Assembly (NCBI RefSeq): GCF_001665835.1
Contig: NZ_LZSX01000027.1
Span: 1-64,000 of the forward strand
Length of the DNA: 64,000 nucleotides
Reading direction: 5' to 3'
Source of the DNA: Mycobacterium colombiense
Lineage (GTDB): Bacteria > Actinomycetota > Actinomycetes > Mycobacteriales > Mycobacteriaceae
Positions 33,736 through 43,375 of this stretch are shown in pieces (the stretch's first letter is position 1; the number at the start of each line of letters is the position of its first letter). Both the position numbers and the translations under genes were made by a program. The notes below the pieces were generated by a model. That model was not told the origin of the DNA, searched no databases, and saw nothing but the letters and a program-made list of their open reading frames with translations.

Positions 33736-34605
33736 ATGACAGCCCAGAACGACCGCTCGCTCAACGACGACCGAGCGCCCGACAGCGTGGCCACTCTCCA
33801 AGAGTGGTCCACGGGATACGTCGTACGGCACCCCCTGGCGTCACTCAACACCCTCGGCGAGCAGTACATCCTCGCGATACGCACCATCGAGTACTGCATG
33901 GTCGACCTGTTCACCGGGCGGTTCCAATGGGCGGAGTTCATCCGCCAGGGCGCGTTCATGGCTGCCACGGCGGTGCTGCCGACGGTGTTGGTGGCGCTGC
34001 CGATCGGGGTGACCCTTTCCATCCAGTTCGCCCTGCTGGCCAACCAAGTCGGCGCCACGTCACTCGCCGGGGCGGCCAGTGGACTCGCGGTGATCCGGCA
34101 GGCCGCGTCGCTGGTGGCCGCGGTCCTCATGGCATCCGCCGTCGGCTCGGCCATCACCGCCGACCTCGGCTCCCGCACCATGCGCGAGGAGACCGACGCC
34201 ATGGAGGTCATGGGAGTCTCGGTGATCCGCCGCCTGGTGGTGCCCCGCTTCGCCGCGGCCATCATGGTCGGTGTCGCCCTGACCGGAATCACCTGCTTCG
34301 TAGGGTTTTTGGCCAGCTACCTCTTCAACGTCTATTTCCAGCGCGGCGCGCCGGGCAGCTTCGTAGCGACGTTTTCGTCGTTCGCCACCACGGAGGACAT
34401 GATCGTCGCGCTGCTCAAAGCCGTGATCTACGGCGCGATCGTGGCGGTAATCGCCTGCCAGAAAGGACTATTCACCAAGGGCGGCCCGGCCGGAGTCGCG
34501 AACTCGGTGAATGCGGCGGTCGTGGAATCGATCCTGGTGCTGATGATCGTCAACGTCGGGATCAGCGAGCTCTACAACGCGCTGTACCCCAGGACGGGGC
34601 TGTGA
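33736..34605 (+). CDS. yrbEA: YrbE/MlaE-type ABC permease subunit A of an mce system
   Basis: A 289-residue MlaE/YrbE permease. FIRQGAFMAATAVLPTVLVALPIGVTLSIQFALLANQVGA is the first helical part, and the conserved EETDAMEVMGVSVIRRLVVPRFAAAIM loop couples the permease to the Mkl-type ATPase. Together with YrbEB it forms the inner-membrane channel for lipid import by the MceA-F complex. First gene of the operon; yrbEB starts 1 bp after its stop. Confidence 0.93.
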   Translation: MTAQNDRSLNDDRAPDSVATLQEWSTGYVVRHPLASLNTLGEQYILAIRTIEYCMVDLFTGRFQWAEFIRQGAFMAATAVLPTVLVALPIGVTLSIQFALLANQVGATSLAGAASGLAVIRQAASLVAAVLMASAVGSAITADLGSRTMREETDAMEVMGVSVIRRLVVPRFAAAIMVGVALTGITCFVGFLASYLFNVYFQRGAPGSFVATFSSFATTEDMIVALLKAVIYGAIVAVIACQKGLFTKGGPAGVANSVNAAVVESILVLMIVNVGISELYNALYPRTGL

Positions 34606-34606
34606 C

Positions 34607-35464
34607 ATGACGGCGTCCACCTACGTCCCCACGCTGGCCCGACCGATCGTCGGCGCCTATCGGGCCGCGACCGCCCCGACCATGCGGTTGGGGCACATGC
34701 TGCTGTTCTTCGTGCGGGCCGTGCTCGCCGTCCCGTCCGTGCTGCGCCAATACCGCACGGAATTCCAGCGATTGCTGTCGAATATCGCGTGGGGCAACGG
34801 CTCGATCGTCGTCGGCGGCGGCACGGCAGGCGTCGCGGTGGTGCTCGGATTCACCGCGGGCGCACTGGTCGCCGTGGAGGGCTATAACTTCCTCAATCTC
34901 CTCGGCCTGGGGCCGGCCACCGGCATCATCTCCTCGCTGGTCAACACCCGCGAGTTGGCGCCGATCATGGCGTCGCTGGCTTTCGCGATGCAGGCCGGCT
35001 GCAGGTTCACCGCGCAGCTGGGTGCCATGCGCATCGCCGAAGAGATCGATGCGCTGGAGTCGTTGGCCATCCGCCCCATCCCGTTCCTGGTCACGACGCG
35101 GCTCATGGCCTCCGTGATCGCCGTGATCCCGCTCTACGTCGCCTGCCTGGCCGTGACCTATCTGACGTGTCAGGTCGTCGCCGAGGTGATCAGTGGTGGG
35201 TCCGTCGGGCCGTACCTGCACTACTTCACGATGATGCTGAGCGCCAAGGACATTGCCTACTCGGTGGTCAAGTGCGTTGTCTTCGTCTGGCTTTCGTCCA
35301 CCGTGCAGTGCTACTACGGCTTCTATGCCTCCGGCGGCCCCGAGGGTGTCGGGGTAGCCGCCGGGCATGCGATGCGGGCGAGCATCACCGTGGTGATCAT
35401 GGTCAACATGTTGCTCACGATGGCGCTGTGGAGCATCGACGCCGGCGCGAGATTCGGTGGCTGA
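34607..35464 (+). CDS. yrbEB: YrbE/MlaE-type ABC permease subunit B of an mce system
   Basis: A 285-residue YrbEB. FTAGALVAVEGYNFLNLLGLGPATGIISSLVNTRELAPIMASLAFAMQAG and the coupling loop RIAEEIDALESLAIRPIPFLVTTRLMA are the family hallmarks. It pairs with YrbEA as the permease heterodimer. The stop is directly followed by mceA. Confidence 0.93.
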   Translation: MTASTYVPTLARPIVGAYRAATAPTMRLGHMLLFFVRAVLAVPSVLRQYRTEFQRLLSNIAWGNGSIVVGGGTAGVAVVLGFTAGALVAVEGYNFLNLLGLGPATGIISSLVNTRELAPIMASLAFAMQAGCRFTAQLGAMRIAEEIDALESLAIRPIPFLVTTRLMASVIAVIPLYVACLAVTYLTCQVVAEVISGGSVGPYLHYFTMMLSAKDIAYSVVKCVVFVWLSSTVQCYYGFYASGGPEGVGVAAGHAMRASITVVIMVNMLLTMALWSIDAGARFGG

Positions 35465-37024
35465 ATGCCGAATTCACTGGACTTCGACGGGCGGGGCCCT
35501 TCCGACCACCAGCTGCTCGCCATGGGCGTCGCGGTGCTGCTGATAGCGGGCTTGGTCACGGGCAGCCTCCTGCTGAAGTCCACCGGCCGGCTCAACGCCT
35601 ACATCCGCGTGGTCGCCGAGCTGACGAACGTGGGTGACGGATTGCCCGCCCGCTCCGATGTGAAGTATCACGGGCTGCTCGTCGGCGCCGTCGACAACGT
35701 CGTCCCGGCGGCCTACGGCAAACCCAACTACGTGCACATCAACCTCAAACCCGAATACGCCAACGACATTCCGGGTGCGGTAACCGCGCGTGTGGTGCCC
35801 AGTAACGTGTTCGCGGTCTCGTCGGTGCAACTCGTCGACGGAGGTCCGAGTTCGAGCATCCGCAGCGGGGCACGCATCCCCGAAGACGCGCAGCTTTCGA
35901 CGGTGATCTTTCAGACCACGATCAGCAAGCTGCGTGACATCCTCGCCGCGACCGGCCGGGGCCGCGAAGACCACAGCATCGGAATACTGGCCGCCGTCGC
36001 GGCCGCCACCAATAACCGACGCGGCGCGCTGCTCACCGCCGGTGCGCAGATGACGCGGGTGCTCGATGAGCTCAACGGCATCGTTACCACCGACCCCGGA
36101 CCGTCCACAGTTTCCGCGCTGCTGGATGCCACCCGGGGCCTGCAGTCCACAGCGCCCGACCTTGTCGACGTCCTGCATGACGCGGTCAAACCGATGCAGA
36201 CACTGGCCGAAAAGCGTGAGCAGTTCCGGTCTCTGGTTACCGGTTCGCACCACACCTTCGGGGTGAGCCGGCAAGCGTTCGACAACCACACCGATCAGCT
36301 GATCGAGATGACGCAGAATCTCACGCCCGCCCTGGGTGTCTTCGCGTTGCACAGCGACAAGTTCGTGCCCATCTTCACCAGGCTGAACCGGTTGTCGGAC
36401 AAGTTCTTCGAAGAGGTGTGGGATCCCGAACTCGACACGGGAAACATGCGGGTCAATCTGGCACTGACCCCGACCTACACCTACACGCGCGCCGACTGCC
36501 CGCGTTACGGCCAGCTAGTCGGACCGAGCTGCTACACCGCCCCGACGATCGCGGTGCGCCCCGACCTGCCCGAGGTTCTGCTGCCGCAGAACTACCATCC
36601 GCCCGCCGATCTGGCGCCGCCCCCGGGAACCCAGATCGGGCCCGACAACAACCTCGTTCCCGTCGGACCGCCGCTGTACAACCCCAACCCCAGCCTGCAG
36701 GACCCGAATCCGCCGTTGCCGTGGTGGCCGTGGCCGACCGGCCCGGCTCCCCGAGTCCCGGGAACCGCCGATCCCGACGACGCGCCACCCCCTTCGGGTC
36801 CGCCGCCGGCGCCAAGCCCAGGACCACCCGGTGCGGTCGCACCATCGGGGTACGGCGGCAACGTCGGTCCGGTTGGCAGCCAACACGAGCGTGACCAGCT
36901 GGGTTGGATCACCGGCCAGGGGCGGTCGGCGTCGGTGGCTACGCAGTTGTTGCTCGGCCCGGTGGCGCGCGGCACAACGGTCTCGCTGAAGCCCCAGCGG
37001 CAGCGGGCGGGTGGGCCGAAATGA
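35465..37024 (+). CDS. mceA: MceA-type lipid-transport substrate-binding protein
   Basis: A 519-residue MceA: membrane helix LLAMGVAVLLIAGLVTGSLL, then the MCE domain with LTNVGDGLPARSDVKYHGLLVGAVDNVV and VTARVVPSNVFAVSSVQLV. The long helical region ends in CY-TAPTIAV and a Pro/Gly-rich tail of about 120 residues. MceA helps form the periplasmic tunnel. The Pro-rich tail is longer than in the tuberculosis MceA proteins I recall. The stop overlaps the mceB ATG. Confidence 0.92.
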   Translation: MPNSLDFDGRGPSDHQLLAMGVAVLLIAGLVTGSLLLKSTGRLNAYIRVVAELTNVGDGLPARSDVKYHGLLVGAVDNVVPAAYGKPNYVHINLKPEYANDIPGAVTARVVPSNVFAVSSVQLVDGGPSSSIRSGARIPEDAQLSTVIFQTTISKLRDILAATGRGREDHSIGILAAVAAATNNRRGALLTAGAQMTRVLDELNGIVTTDPGPSTVSALLDATRGLQSTAPDLVDVLHDAVKPMQTLAEKREQFRSLVTGSHHTFGVSRQAFDNHTDQLIEMTQNLTPALGVFALHSDKFVPIFTRLNRLSDKFFEEVWDPELDTGNMRVNLALTPTYTYTRADCPRYGQLVGPSCYTAPTIAVRPDLPEVLLPQNYHPPADLAPPPGTQIGPDNNLVPVGPPLYNPNPSLQDPNPPLPWWPWPTGPAPRVPGTADPDDAPPPSGPPPAPSPGPPGAVAPSGYGGNVGPVGSQHERDQLGWITGQGRSASVATQLLLGPVARGTTVSLKPQRQRAGGPK

Positions 37025-38100
37025 AAGTGCGTGGCCCGCTGATCGGCCTGTCGATGTTCATGGCGCTCGCCATCGCCGTGACGTGGATGGTGTACGCCAC
37101 CCTGCGGCGAGACGTGGCCGGGCCGACCACTGGGTACGCGGCGATGTTCACCGACGTGTACGGGCTCCGCGTCGGCGATGACGTCCGAATGGCTGGCGTA
37201 CGGGTCGGCCGCGTCGAAAACGTAGAACTGACCGGCAAATTGGCGAAGGTCTCGTTCATCGTCGAAAACGAGCAGCACGTGTACGGCAACACGGTCGCGT
37301 CGGTGACCTACCAGAACATCATCGGGCAGCGGTACCTGGGCTTGTCACTGGGCGAAATCGGCAACCGGGCCCTGCTCCCCGCCGGAGGCGTGATACCGGT
37401 GCAGCAGACCGACCCGTCCTTCGATGTCGGTAAGTTGCTCAACGGTTTCGAGCCGCTGTTCACCTTGCTCAATGCCAAGGACGCCGACGACCTGACCAAG
37501 GGCGTGTTGCAGTCGCTACAGGGTGATCAGGCGTCCATCCCGCTGCTGGTGGAGCAGACGTCGACGATCACCCGGACGTTGTCGGCGCGCGATCAATCCC
37601 TGGGCGACCTCATCGGCAGCCTGACCAGGGTCACCGACACCGTCGCCCGGCAGAATGACGACCTCGATCACGCGCTCGACCAAACACGTGATGTGGTCGC
37701 CAATTTCGACGTCCGCCGTGCGTCATTGCAGGACTCGGTGGGGTCGATCGCCCGGGTGACCCGTCGGCTCTCGGCGATCGCCGACGACGTGGATCCGTCG
37801 TTGAACGACCTCATCACCCGAGAGCCCGGGTTCAGCAAGCATATGGTCGGCATCGAACCCCAGCTGGCCTTTACCGGAGACAACCTCCCACTGCTACTCA
37901 AGGGGTTTGCGCGAGCCGTCAGTGAGGGTTCCTACGGCAATGCCTACGCGTGCGACCTGAACGCCACCGGCTTCTTCCCGGGGCTCAACGACATCACGAC
38001 ATTCATCGTCAACGCGGCCACACCGGGCAACGCCTATCCGATCACCACCAAGAACATGGGGTGGCATACCCCGCGATGCAGGAACATGGCGAATGGCTGA
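37021..38100 (+). CDS. mceB: MceB-type protein
   Basis: A 359-residue MceB from the ATG at 37021 (ATGA overlap with mceA). Single N-terminal helix LIGLSMFMALAIAVTWMVYATL; MCE domain TDVYGLRVGDDVRMAGVRVGRVENVEL; helical region; C-terminal CDLNATGF and CRNMANG Cys positions typical of MceB. Component of the same lipid importer. The ATG of mceC lies 8 bp before its end. Confidence 0.92.
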   Translation: MKVRGPLIGLSMFMALAIAVTWMVYATLRRDVAGPTTGYAAMFTDVYGLRVGDDVRMAGVRVGRVENVELTGKLAKVSFIVENEQHVYGNTVASVTYQNIIGQRYLGLSLGEIGNRALLPAGGVIPVQQTDPSFDVGKLLNGFEPLFTLLNAKDADDLTKGVLQSLQGDQASIPLLVEQTSTITRTLSARDQSLGDLIGSLTRVTDTVARQNDDLDHALDQTRDVVANFDVRRASLQDSVGSIARVTRRLSAIADDVDPSLNDLITREPGFSKHMVGIEPQLAFTGDNLPLLLKGFARAVSEGSYGNAYACDLNATGFFPGLNDITTFIVNAATPGNAYPITTKNMGWHTPRCRNMANG

Positions 38101-39139
38101 CTCACTCAAGGCCCGGTGGTCGCGGCGTCGTCCGCTGGAGTCATACAACAGGACCTGGCTGGGGCTGGCGGGACTGGCGGTCGTCGCCGTTCTCGTCGCG
38201 GTGTCGTTGGGTATCAAGCTGCTCGGTATCGGCTACACCCACTACACCGCCGAATTCCTGCAAGCCGCAACGCTGCGACCCGGCAACCCCATCACCATCG
38301 CCGGCATAGAGGTCGGACACGTCACCAGCATGAAGCTCGATGGGGATCACGTCGAAGCCGGGTTGAGCGTGCGCGACAACATCATCCTCGGCAAGGACAC
38401 CCGAGCGGTGATCAAGGTGATGACCATCCTCGGTTCGCGCTATCTCGAGCTGGTGCCCGGCGGCTCGGGCTCCCTGCCGGCCCAGACGATCAGCCTGGCC
38501 CATACCGAGGTGCCCTACGACCTGCAGTCACTACTCGAAGACGCCACCACCACTTTCGAGCAGGTTGATTCCGACCAGTTCGCGCAGTCACTCGCGGTGC
38601 TGGGCAAGCAACTTGGCGGCGTGCCACCACTGATACCGCAGGCGGTCGCGAATCTGCAGACACTCTCGACCATCACCGCAGATCGGCGAGGCCAACTCGG
38701 CACATTACTGAAAAGCACTCAGCGAGTAGTCAATACCCTGAGGCGCCAGCAGACCAACATCGGGCATCTGATGGATCAGGGGCAGGATCTGCTCGGACAC
38801 CTGGTGGCCCGCGAGGCCACCTTCCACGCCATGTTCGCCGGACTGACGGATCTTGTCGACCAGCTCGACAAGATCATCGTCAACAACCGGCCGCTGCTCG
38901 ACGAGCTGTTCGCGAACCTGCACCAGCTGACGAACATGGTCGGCCAACACGATGACTTGCTGCGCAACCTCCTGCAGGTCGCGCCGGTGGCGCTGCGGGG
39001 CCTGACCAACGCCACGGGCTACGGGCCGGTCGTCGAGTTCAACCTTCCCAACGGCCTCGCCATCGATTCATGGATGTGTGCCATCAGCGGTCGCGCCAAA
39101 GAGTTCAAAATGATCCAGTACTTCAAGGACTGCAAATGA
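38093..39139 (+). CDS. mceC: MceC-type protein
   Basis: A 348-residue MceC: helix LAGLAVVAVLVAVSLGIKLL, MCE domain TAEFLQAATLRPGNPITIAGIEVGHVTSMKLDG, and a long amphipathic helical part. It ends with the CAISGRAKEFKMIQYFKDCK segment whose two Cys are typical of the C group. Overlaps mceB and mceD, so the operon is tightly coupled. Confidence 0.92.
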   Translation: MADSLKARWSRRRPLESYNRTWLGLAGLAVVAVLVAVSLGIKLLGIGYTHYTAEFLQAATLRPGNPITIAGIEVGHVTSMKLDGDHVEAGLSVRDNIILGKDTRAVIKVMTILGSRYLELVPGGSGSLPAQTISLAHTEVPYDLQSLLEDATTTFEQVDSDQFAQSLAVLGKQLGGVPPLIPQAVANLQTLSTITADRRGQLGTLLKSTQRVVNTLRRQQTNIGHLMDQGQDLLGHLVAREATFHAMFAGLTDLVDQLDKIIVNNRPLLDELFANLHQLTNMVGQHDDLLRNLLQVAPVALRGLTNATGYGPVVEFNLPNGLAIDSWMCAISGRAKEFKMIQYFKDCK

Positions 39140-40251
39140 CCTCCGGCACGCCCAAACTCATCGCCGTGGGCGCCGCGGTCGCGGCGCTGGCCGCCGTCGC
39201 CATCGGGTTGGTCGGTCATTACGTGAAGTCACGCTTGGACACCATGACGGTGACCGCGCAATTCGACAGCGCCGCGGGGCTTTACGAAGGGAATGTGGTG
39301 GCGGTGCTGGGCATGCCGGTGGGCAAGGTCAGCAAGGTCACGTCCAAAGGCAGCTACGTGGAAGCCGAGTTGACGGTGGACAAGAAAGTCAAGATCCCGG
39401 CGGCCGCCCGCGCGGTCACCATCACCACCTCCATCCTCACCGACCGGCAGGTGGAATTGACTCCGCCCTACCGGGGCGGGCCGGTGCTGAAGAACCACGA
39501 CACGATCGGGCTGACCCGAACCAAGACGCCGGTGGCTTTCGATCGCGTGCTCGACATGCTCGACAAGGTTTCCAAATCGCTGAAGGGGGACGGAAAGGGT
39601 GGGGGCCCCGTCGCCGACCTGAGTGACTCCGCGGTCGCCATCACCGATGGCAACGGCAAGAAAATTCTGTCTGCTCTCGACCAGCTATCCAACGCGCTGC
39701 GCCTGAGCTCCGAGCGTGGTGGGACCACCCGCGAGCAGTTGACCACGATCATCACCGACCTCAGCTCGATAACGGAGGCCGCCGCCCGTAACGACACCAA
39801 AGTGCGTCAATTCGGTTCGACGACGCGCCAACTCAGTCAGATGCTCGCCGACGAGAAGTTCGGCGCCGGTACCACCGGACGCACCATCAACCGGATCCTC
39901 GAAGAAATCACCACGCTGCTCGAGCAGAACCGGGACAACCTCAAGCAGGCGGTGCGTAACGGCGACACCGTCGCCAAGACGATCGTCGAAGATCAGCGCG
40001 GAGTGTCCGAAATGCTTGACGTGCTCCCCATGACACTGGAGAACCTGTACAACACAGTCGATCAGAACAACGGAGCGATACGTGTGCACGGGCTGCTCGA
40101 CAAGGCCCTTACCGACAGCCAGTCCGCCAAGGAACTCTGCAACCTCATGCACTTGCGCCAACTCGGCTGCAGCACAGGCACACTGCAAGACTACGGACCC
40201 GACTTCGGCCTGACCTACATTCTCGACGGTCTCTCGGCGATGGGGCAGTAG
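39136..40251 (+). CDS. mceD: MceD-type protein
   Basis: A 371-residue MceD from the ATG at 39136 (ATGA overlap with mceC). Helix LIAVGAAVAALAAVAIGLVG, MCE domain FDSAAGLYEGNVVAVLGMPVGKVSKV, coiled-coil-rich part with TIINRILEEITTLLEQN-like heptads, and C-terminal CNLMHLRQLGC. Part of the periplasmic Mce assembly. The gene for the lipoprotein MceE follows 2 bp later. Confidence 0.92.
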   Translation: MTSGTPKLIAVGAAVAALAAVAIGLVGHYVKSRLDTMTVTAQFDSAAGLYEGNVVAVLGMPVGKVSKVTSKGSYVEAELTVDKKVKIPAAARAVTITTSILTDRQVELTPPYRGGPVLKNHDTIGLTRTKTPVAFDRVLDMLDKVSKSLKGDGKGGGPVADLSDSAVAITDGNGKKILSALDQLSNALRLSSERGGTTREQLTTIITDLSSITEAAARNDTKVRQFGSTTRQLSQMLADEKFGAGTTGRTINRILEEITTLLEQNRDNLKQAVRNGDTVAKTIVEDQRGVSEMLDVLPMTLENLYNTVDQNNGAIRVHGLLDKALTDSQSAKELCNLMHLRQLGCSTGTLQDYGPDFGLTYILDGLSAMGQ

Positions 40252-40253
40252 CG

Positions 40254-41486
40254 ATGAAGGTGGTCAAGAACAAAACGTTGGCACTGGCGCTCAGCGCAGT
40301 CATGGTCAGTTCCGGTTGCGCCACCAACGGACTGTCCAGCCTGCCGCTGCCGGCACCAGGAATCGGCAACGGCGGATATCTACTGAATGCCATCTTCTCC
40401 AACGCGCTGAACCTTCCGGCCCACGCAAAAGTCAAACTCGCCGGCGCCGACGTCGGACAACTCGAATCGATGGTCGCGCGCAACTACACCGCCGTCACCA
40501 CCCTGCGAATCATGGACGGCGTCCGGGTCCCCGTCGGCAGCACCGCAGAGCTACGGTCGGCGACACCGCTTGGTGACGTGTTCGTCGCGATCAAGCCACC
40601 GACCCCGATCGACCCCCGCGCGCCGCTGCTGAAAAGTGGCGACACCATCGGCCTGCCGGCGACCCGCGCCGCCGCCACCGTGGAAAGCGTCCTGAGCTCG
40701 GCCGCACTGCTGGTCAACGGCGGCGCAGTCCGCAACTTCACCAATATCGTCAACGGCGCGGGCAAGGCGACCGGCGACCAGGGACGCGCGTTCGGCGACC
40801 TGATCAACCGGACCAACCTACTTCTGAGCAAGCTCAATTCGCGCTCCGAGCAGATTGACGCGGCGGTGACCGAAACGGCAGGACTCGCCGACCGGCTGGA
40901 TCAGAAGAACCAAGCGCTCACCGACGTTCTGCAAGCCGTAGGCCCGGCCACCAACGTATTGTCCAGCAATGCCGACGAAATCGCCGACGTGGTCGACGAG
41001 CTCGGCGCCACGACCCATCAGCTGTCCAAATTCCCGTCGATCGCCGGCACCGACAAGACGGGCCGCAGCGTCATCAAGGACGCCAACACCATCGCCGCCG
41101 CGTGGAATGACGTCGTGTTGAGCCCCGATACCAGCCTTGCCGGCCTCAACAGGTTGATCCCCCCGTTCGTGAAAGCCACTCCCAGCGACGCGATTTCGGT
41201 GCGCGGCAGCTTCGATCGGCTGGTCATGGGATCGCGGCCGGGTACCGGGGCGGAAACCGGGGGATTCAAGGGCGATCCGGCATTTCACGGACCCATGCGC
41301 CGCGACTGGAACTACATGATCGGCTCGATCAAATACGTCCTGTGGCGCCTGCAAGAACGGGTCGTGGGCCGCGGCCCCCAAACACCGATGGGCCAAAGCC
41401 CTTGGACGCCGGTCGGTCCGCCGCTTCCGCCCGCACCCGCCGGGGAGGCGCCGCCGGATCCGACGATCCCGGAGCCGCCGCGATGA
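40254..41486 (+). CDS. mceE: MceE-type lipoprotein
   Basis: A 410-residue MceE. The basic start and hydrophobic helix end in a lipobox VSSGC with the acylated Cys at 22, as expected for the E subunit. The MCE domain follows (NLPAHAKVKLAGADVGQLESM, with TAELRSATPLGDVFVAIK). The C-terminus is helical and ends in a Pro-rich tail. Its stop overlaps the mceF ATG. Confidence 0.92.
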   Translation: MKVVKNKTLALALSAVMVSSGCATNGLSSLPLPAPGIGNGGYLLNAIFSNALNLPAHAKVKLAGADVGQLESMVARNYTAVTTLRIMDGVRVPVGSTAELRSATPLGDVFVAIKPPTPIDPRAPLLKSGDTIGLPATRAAATVESVLSSAALLVNGGAVRNFTNIVNGAGKATGDQGRAFGDLINRTNLLLSKLNSRSEQIDAAVTETAGLADRLDQKNQALTDVLQAVGPATNVLSSNADEIADVVDELGATTHQLSKFPSIAGTDKTGRSVIKDANTIAAAWNDVVLSPDTSLAGLNRLIPPFVKATPSDAISVRGSFDRLVMGSRPGTGAETGGFKGDPAFHGPMRRDWNYMIGSIKYVLWRLQERVVGRGPQTPMGQSPWTPVGPPLPPAPAGEAPPDPTIPEPPR

Positions 41487-42733
41487 TCGAGACTATCGGC
41501 GGCCTCATCGTCGGCGCCGTCAGAGCCGGCCACCGCCAGCGCGCCTGGCTATCCGGGCTCGCGCTGGCGCTGACACTGGTGGTCGGCATCACCTACCTGG
41601 CGCTCGGGGCGCTACGGATCAATCCCCTGGAATCGACCTACCGGGTCACCATCCGATTACCCGAATCCGGTGGGCTGCTGGCCAACCAAGACGTATCGGT
41701 CCGCGGAATCCGGGTCGGGCGGATCCAGTCGCTGAGGCCCACACCCACCGGCGTCGAGGTCATCGCCACTATCAATGCCAATACCAAGATCCCCGCCACC
41801 AGCCCGGTACGAGTGTCCGGGTTGTCCCCGGCCGGCGAGCAGTACATCGATTTCGAGCCGGCATCTAACACCGGCCCGTTCCTGTCGAACGGCAGCGTGA
41901 TCGGCCCACAACACACCGCCACGCCCATCCCGCTCTCACAAGTGCTCGCCGACGCCGATGGGCTGCTTGCCCAAACCGACCCAAAGAAGCTCGAAATCGT
42001 CAAGCGGGAACTGAGTTTGAGCAAGGAGGGCCCGCAGAAGCTGACCGACATCATCGACGGCTCCACCTTCCTGCTGTCGACGATCGACCCGGTGCTGCCG
42101 CAGACGGTGAGCATGCTCAAGACCAGCCGGGTGGTGCTGACCACCCTCTCCGACAAGAATGCCGGCCTGGGTGCGACGTCGCGCAATGTCGGCGACCTCA
42201 TGACCGGCGTGAACAAGATGGACCGTGGCTACCGCAAATTGGTCGATCAGACCCCGCACGCCCTGTCCACGGTGGACAACCTGTTCGACGACAACTCCGA
42301 CACCATGGTCGGGCTGCTGGCCAATCTGGTGACCACCGCACGGATCATCTACCTCCGTGTCCCGGCGTTGAACGCGGTCTTCCCCGACTATCGCGGCTCC
42401 ACACTCGAGGCCCTGATGACCACCATGCACGAGCATGGACTGTGGGCGACCGCCGACATCTACCCGCGCTACACATGCGACTACGGCACCCCCCGGCGGC
42501 CGTCGTCATCGGCGGATTACCCCGAGCCCTTCCTGTACACCTACTGCCGAGACGACGACCCCCAGGTATTGGTCCGTGGCGCCAAGAACGCGCCCCGACC
42601 GGGCGGTGACGACACCGCGGGGCCACCGCCGGGCGCCGACCTCGGTCAAACGGCAGATCCAACCCCGAAGGGGCGCTTCACCATTCCCACGCCGTACGGC
42701 GGACCGGTGCTGCCGATAGAGCCGCCCCACTAA
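41483..42733 (+). CDS. mceF: MceF-type protein
   Basis: A 416-residue MceF from the ATG at 41483. Helix WLSGLALALTLVVGITYLAL, MCE domain IRLPESGGLLANQDVSVRGIRVGRIQSL, extended helical part and a Pro-rich C-terminus. A CDYG and a YCRDDD Cys pair lies near the end. Last of the six Mce proteins; mas follows after a 36-bp gap with its own AAGGAGG ribosome-binding site. Confidence 0.92.
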   Translation: MIETIGGLIVGAVRAGHRQRAWLSGLALALTLVVGITYLALGALRINPLESTYRVTIRLPESGGLLANQDVSVRGIRVGRIQSLRPTPTGVEVIATINANTKIPATSPVRVSGLSPAGEQYIDFEPASNTGPFLSNGSVIGPQHTATPIPLSQVLADADGLLAQTDPKKLEIVKRELSLSKEGPQKLTDIIDGSTFLLSTIDPVLPQTVSMLKTSRVVLTTLSDKNAGLGATSRNVGDLMTGVNKMDRGYRKLVDQTPHALSTVDNLFDDNSDTMVGLLANLVTTARIIYLRVPALNAVFPDYRGSTLEALMTTMHEHGLWATADIYPRYTCDYGTPRRPSSSADYPEPFLYTYCRDDDPQVLVRGAKNAPRPGGDDTAGPPPGADLGQTADPTPKGRFTIPTPYGGPVLPIEPPH

Positions 42734-42769
42734 ATACACGAGCATTCGAGAACGCAAGGAGGCACCACC

Positions 42770-43363
42770 ATGACGATCACCGCCGACCAGGAATGCAGCA
42801 CAAGCGACGACATCGAGAAGCCGCCCGCCGACGAGCAATTGGCCCCGGTGGACGCCGGCAAGCACATCGCAAAAGGCGCCCGGCCGTGGAAACGCTACGC
42901 CCGCATCATGCTCGTCGTCGCCGCCTACGCGGGAGCGGTCGGCCTCGCCGGCGGGCTGGGCTGCAAGCTATGGGACGAGCACGCGGTGGGCCAGGCCGGG
43001 CAGGCCGCCCAGCGGACGGCGGTCAACTATGCCCAGGTGCTGACGAGCATCGATTCCAACCAGGTGGACCAGAACTTCGCTGCCGTACTTGACGGAGCCA
43101 CAGGGGAATTCAAGGACACCTACACCAAAGCCAGTGTTCAGCTTCGGCAGTTGCTCATCGACAACAAGGCCGCGGCGCACGGCACAGTGGTGGACTCTGC
43201 GATCCAATCGCAATCGAAAAACAAGGTGGTGGTGTTGTTGATGGTGGACCAGACGGTCAACAACGCGGTGCGTCCCGACGGCCGGGTAGACCGAAGCCGG
43301 ATGAAGGTCACGATGGAAAACGTCGGTGGCCGCTGGCTGGCCAGCAAAGTCGAATTACCTTAG
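42770..43363 (+). CDS. Mce-associated membrane protein
   Basis: A 197-residue Mas protein: acidic cytosolic N-terminus, one membrane helix IMLVVAAYAGAVGLAGGLGC, and the conserved exterior domain QVLTSIDSNQVDQNFAAVLDGATGEFKDTYTKAS ending MKVTMENVGGRWLASKVELP. It is closely related to the divergent Mas at 32061-32816. Expected to stabilise the mce complex encoded just upstream. Confidence 0.87.
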   Translation: MTITADQECSTSDDIEKPPADEQLAPVDAGKHIAKGARPWKRYARIMLVVAAYAGAVGLAGGLGCKLWDEHAVGQAGQAAQRTAVNYAQVLTSIDSNQVDQNFAAVLDGATGEFKDTYTKASVQLRQLLIDNKAAAHGTVVDSAIQSQSKNKVVVLLMVDQTVNNAVRPDGRVDRSRMKVTMENVGGRWLASKVELP

Positions 43364-43375
43364 GACGTTTCGATT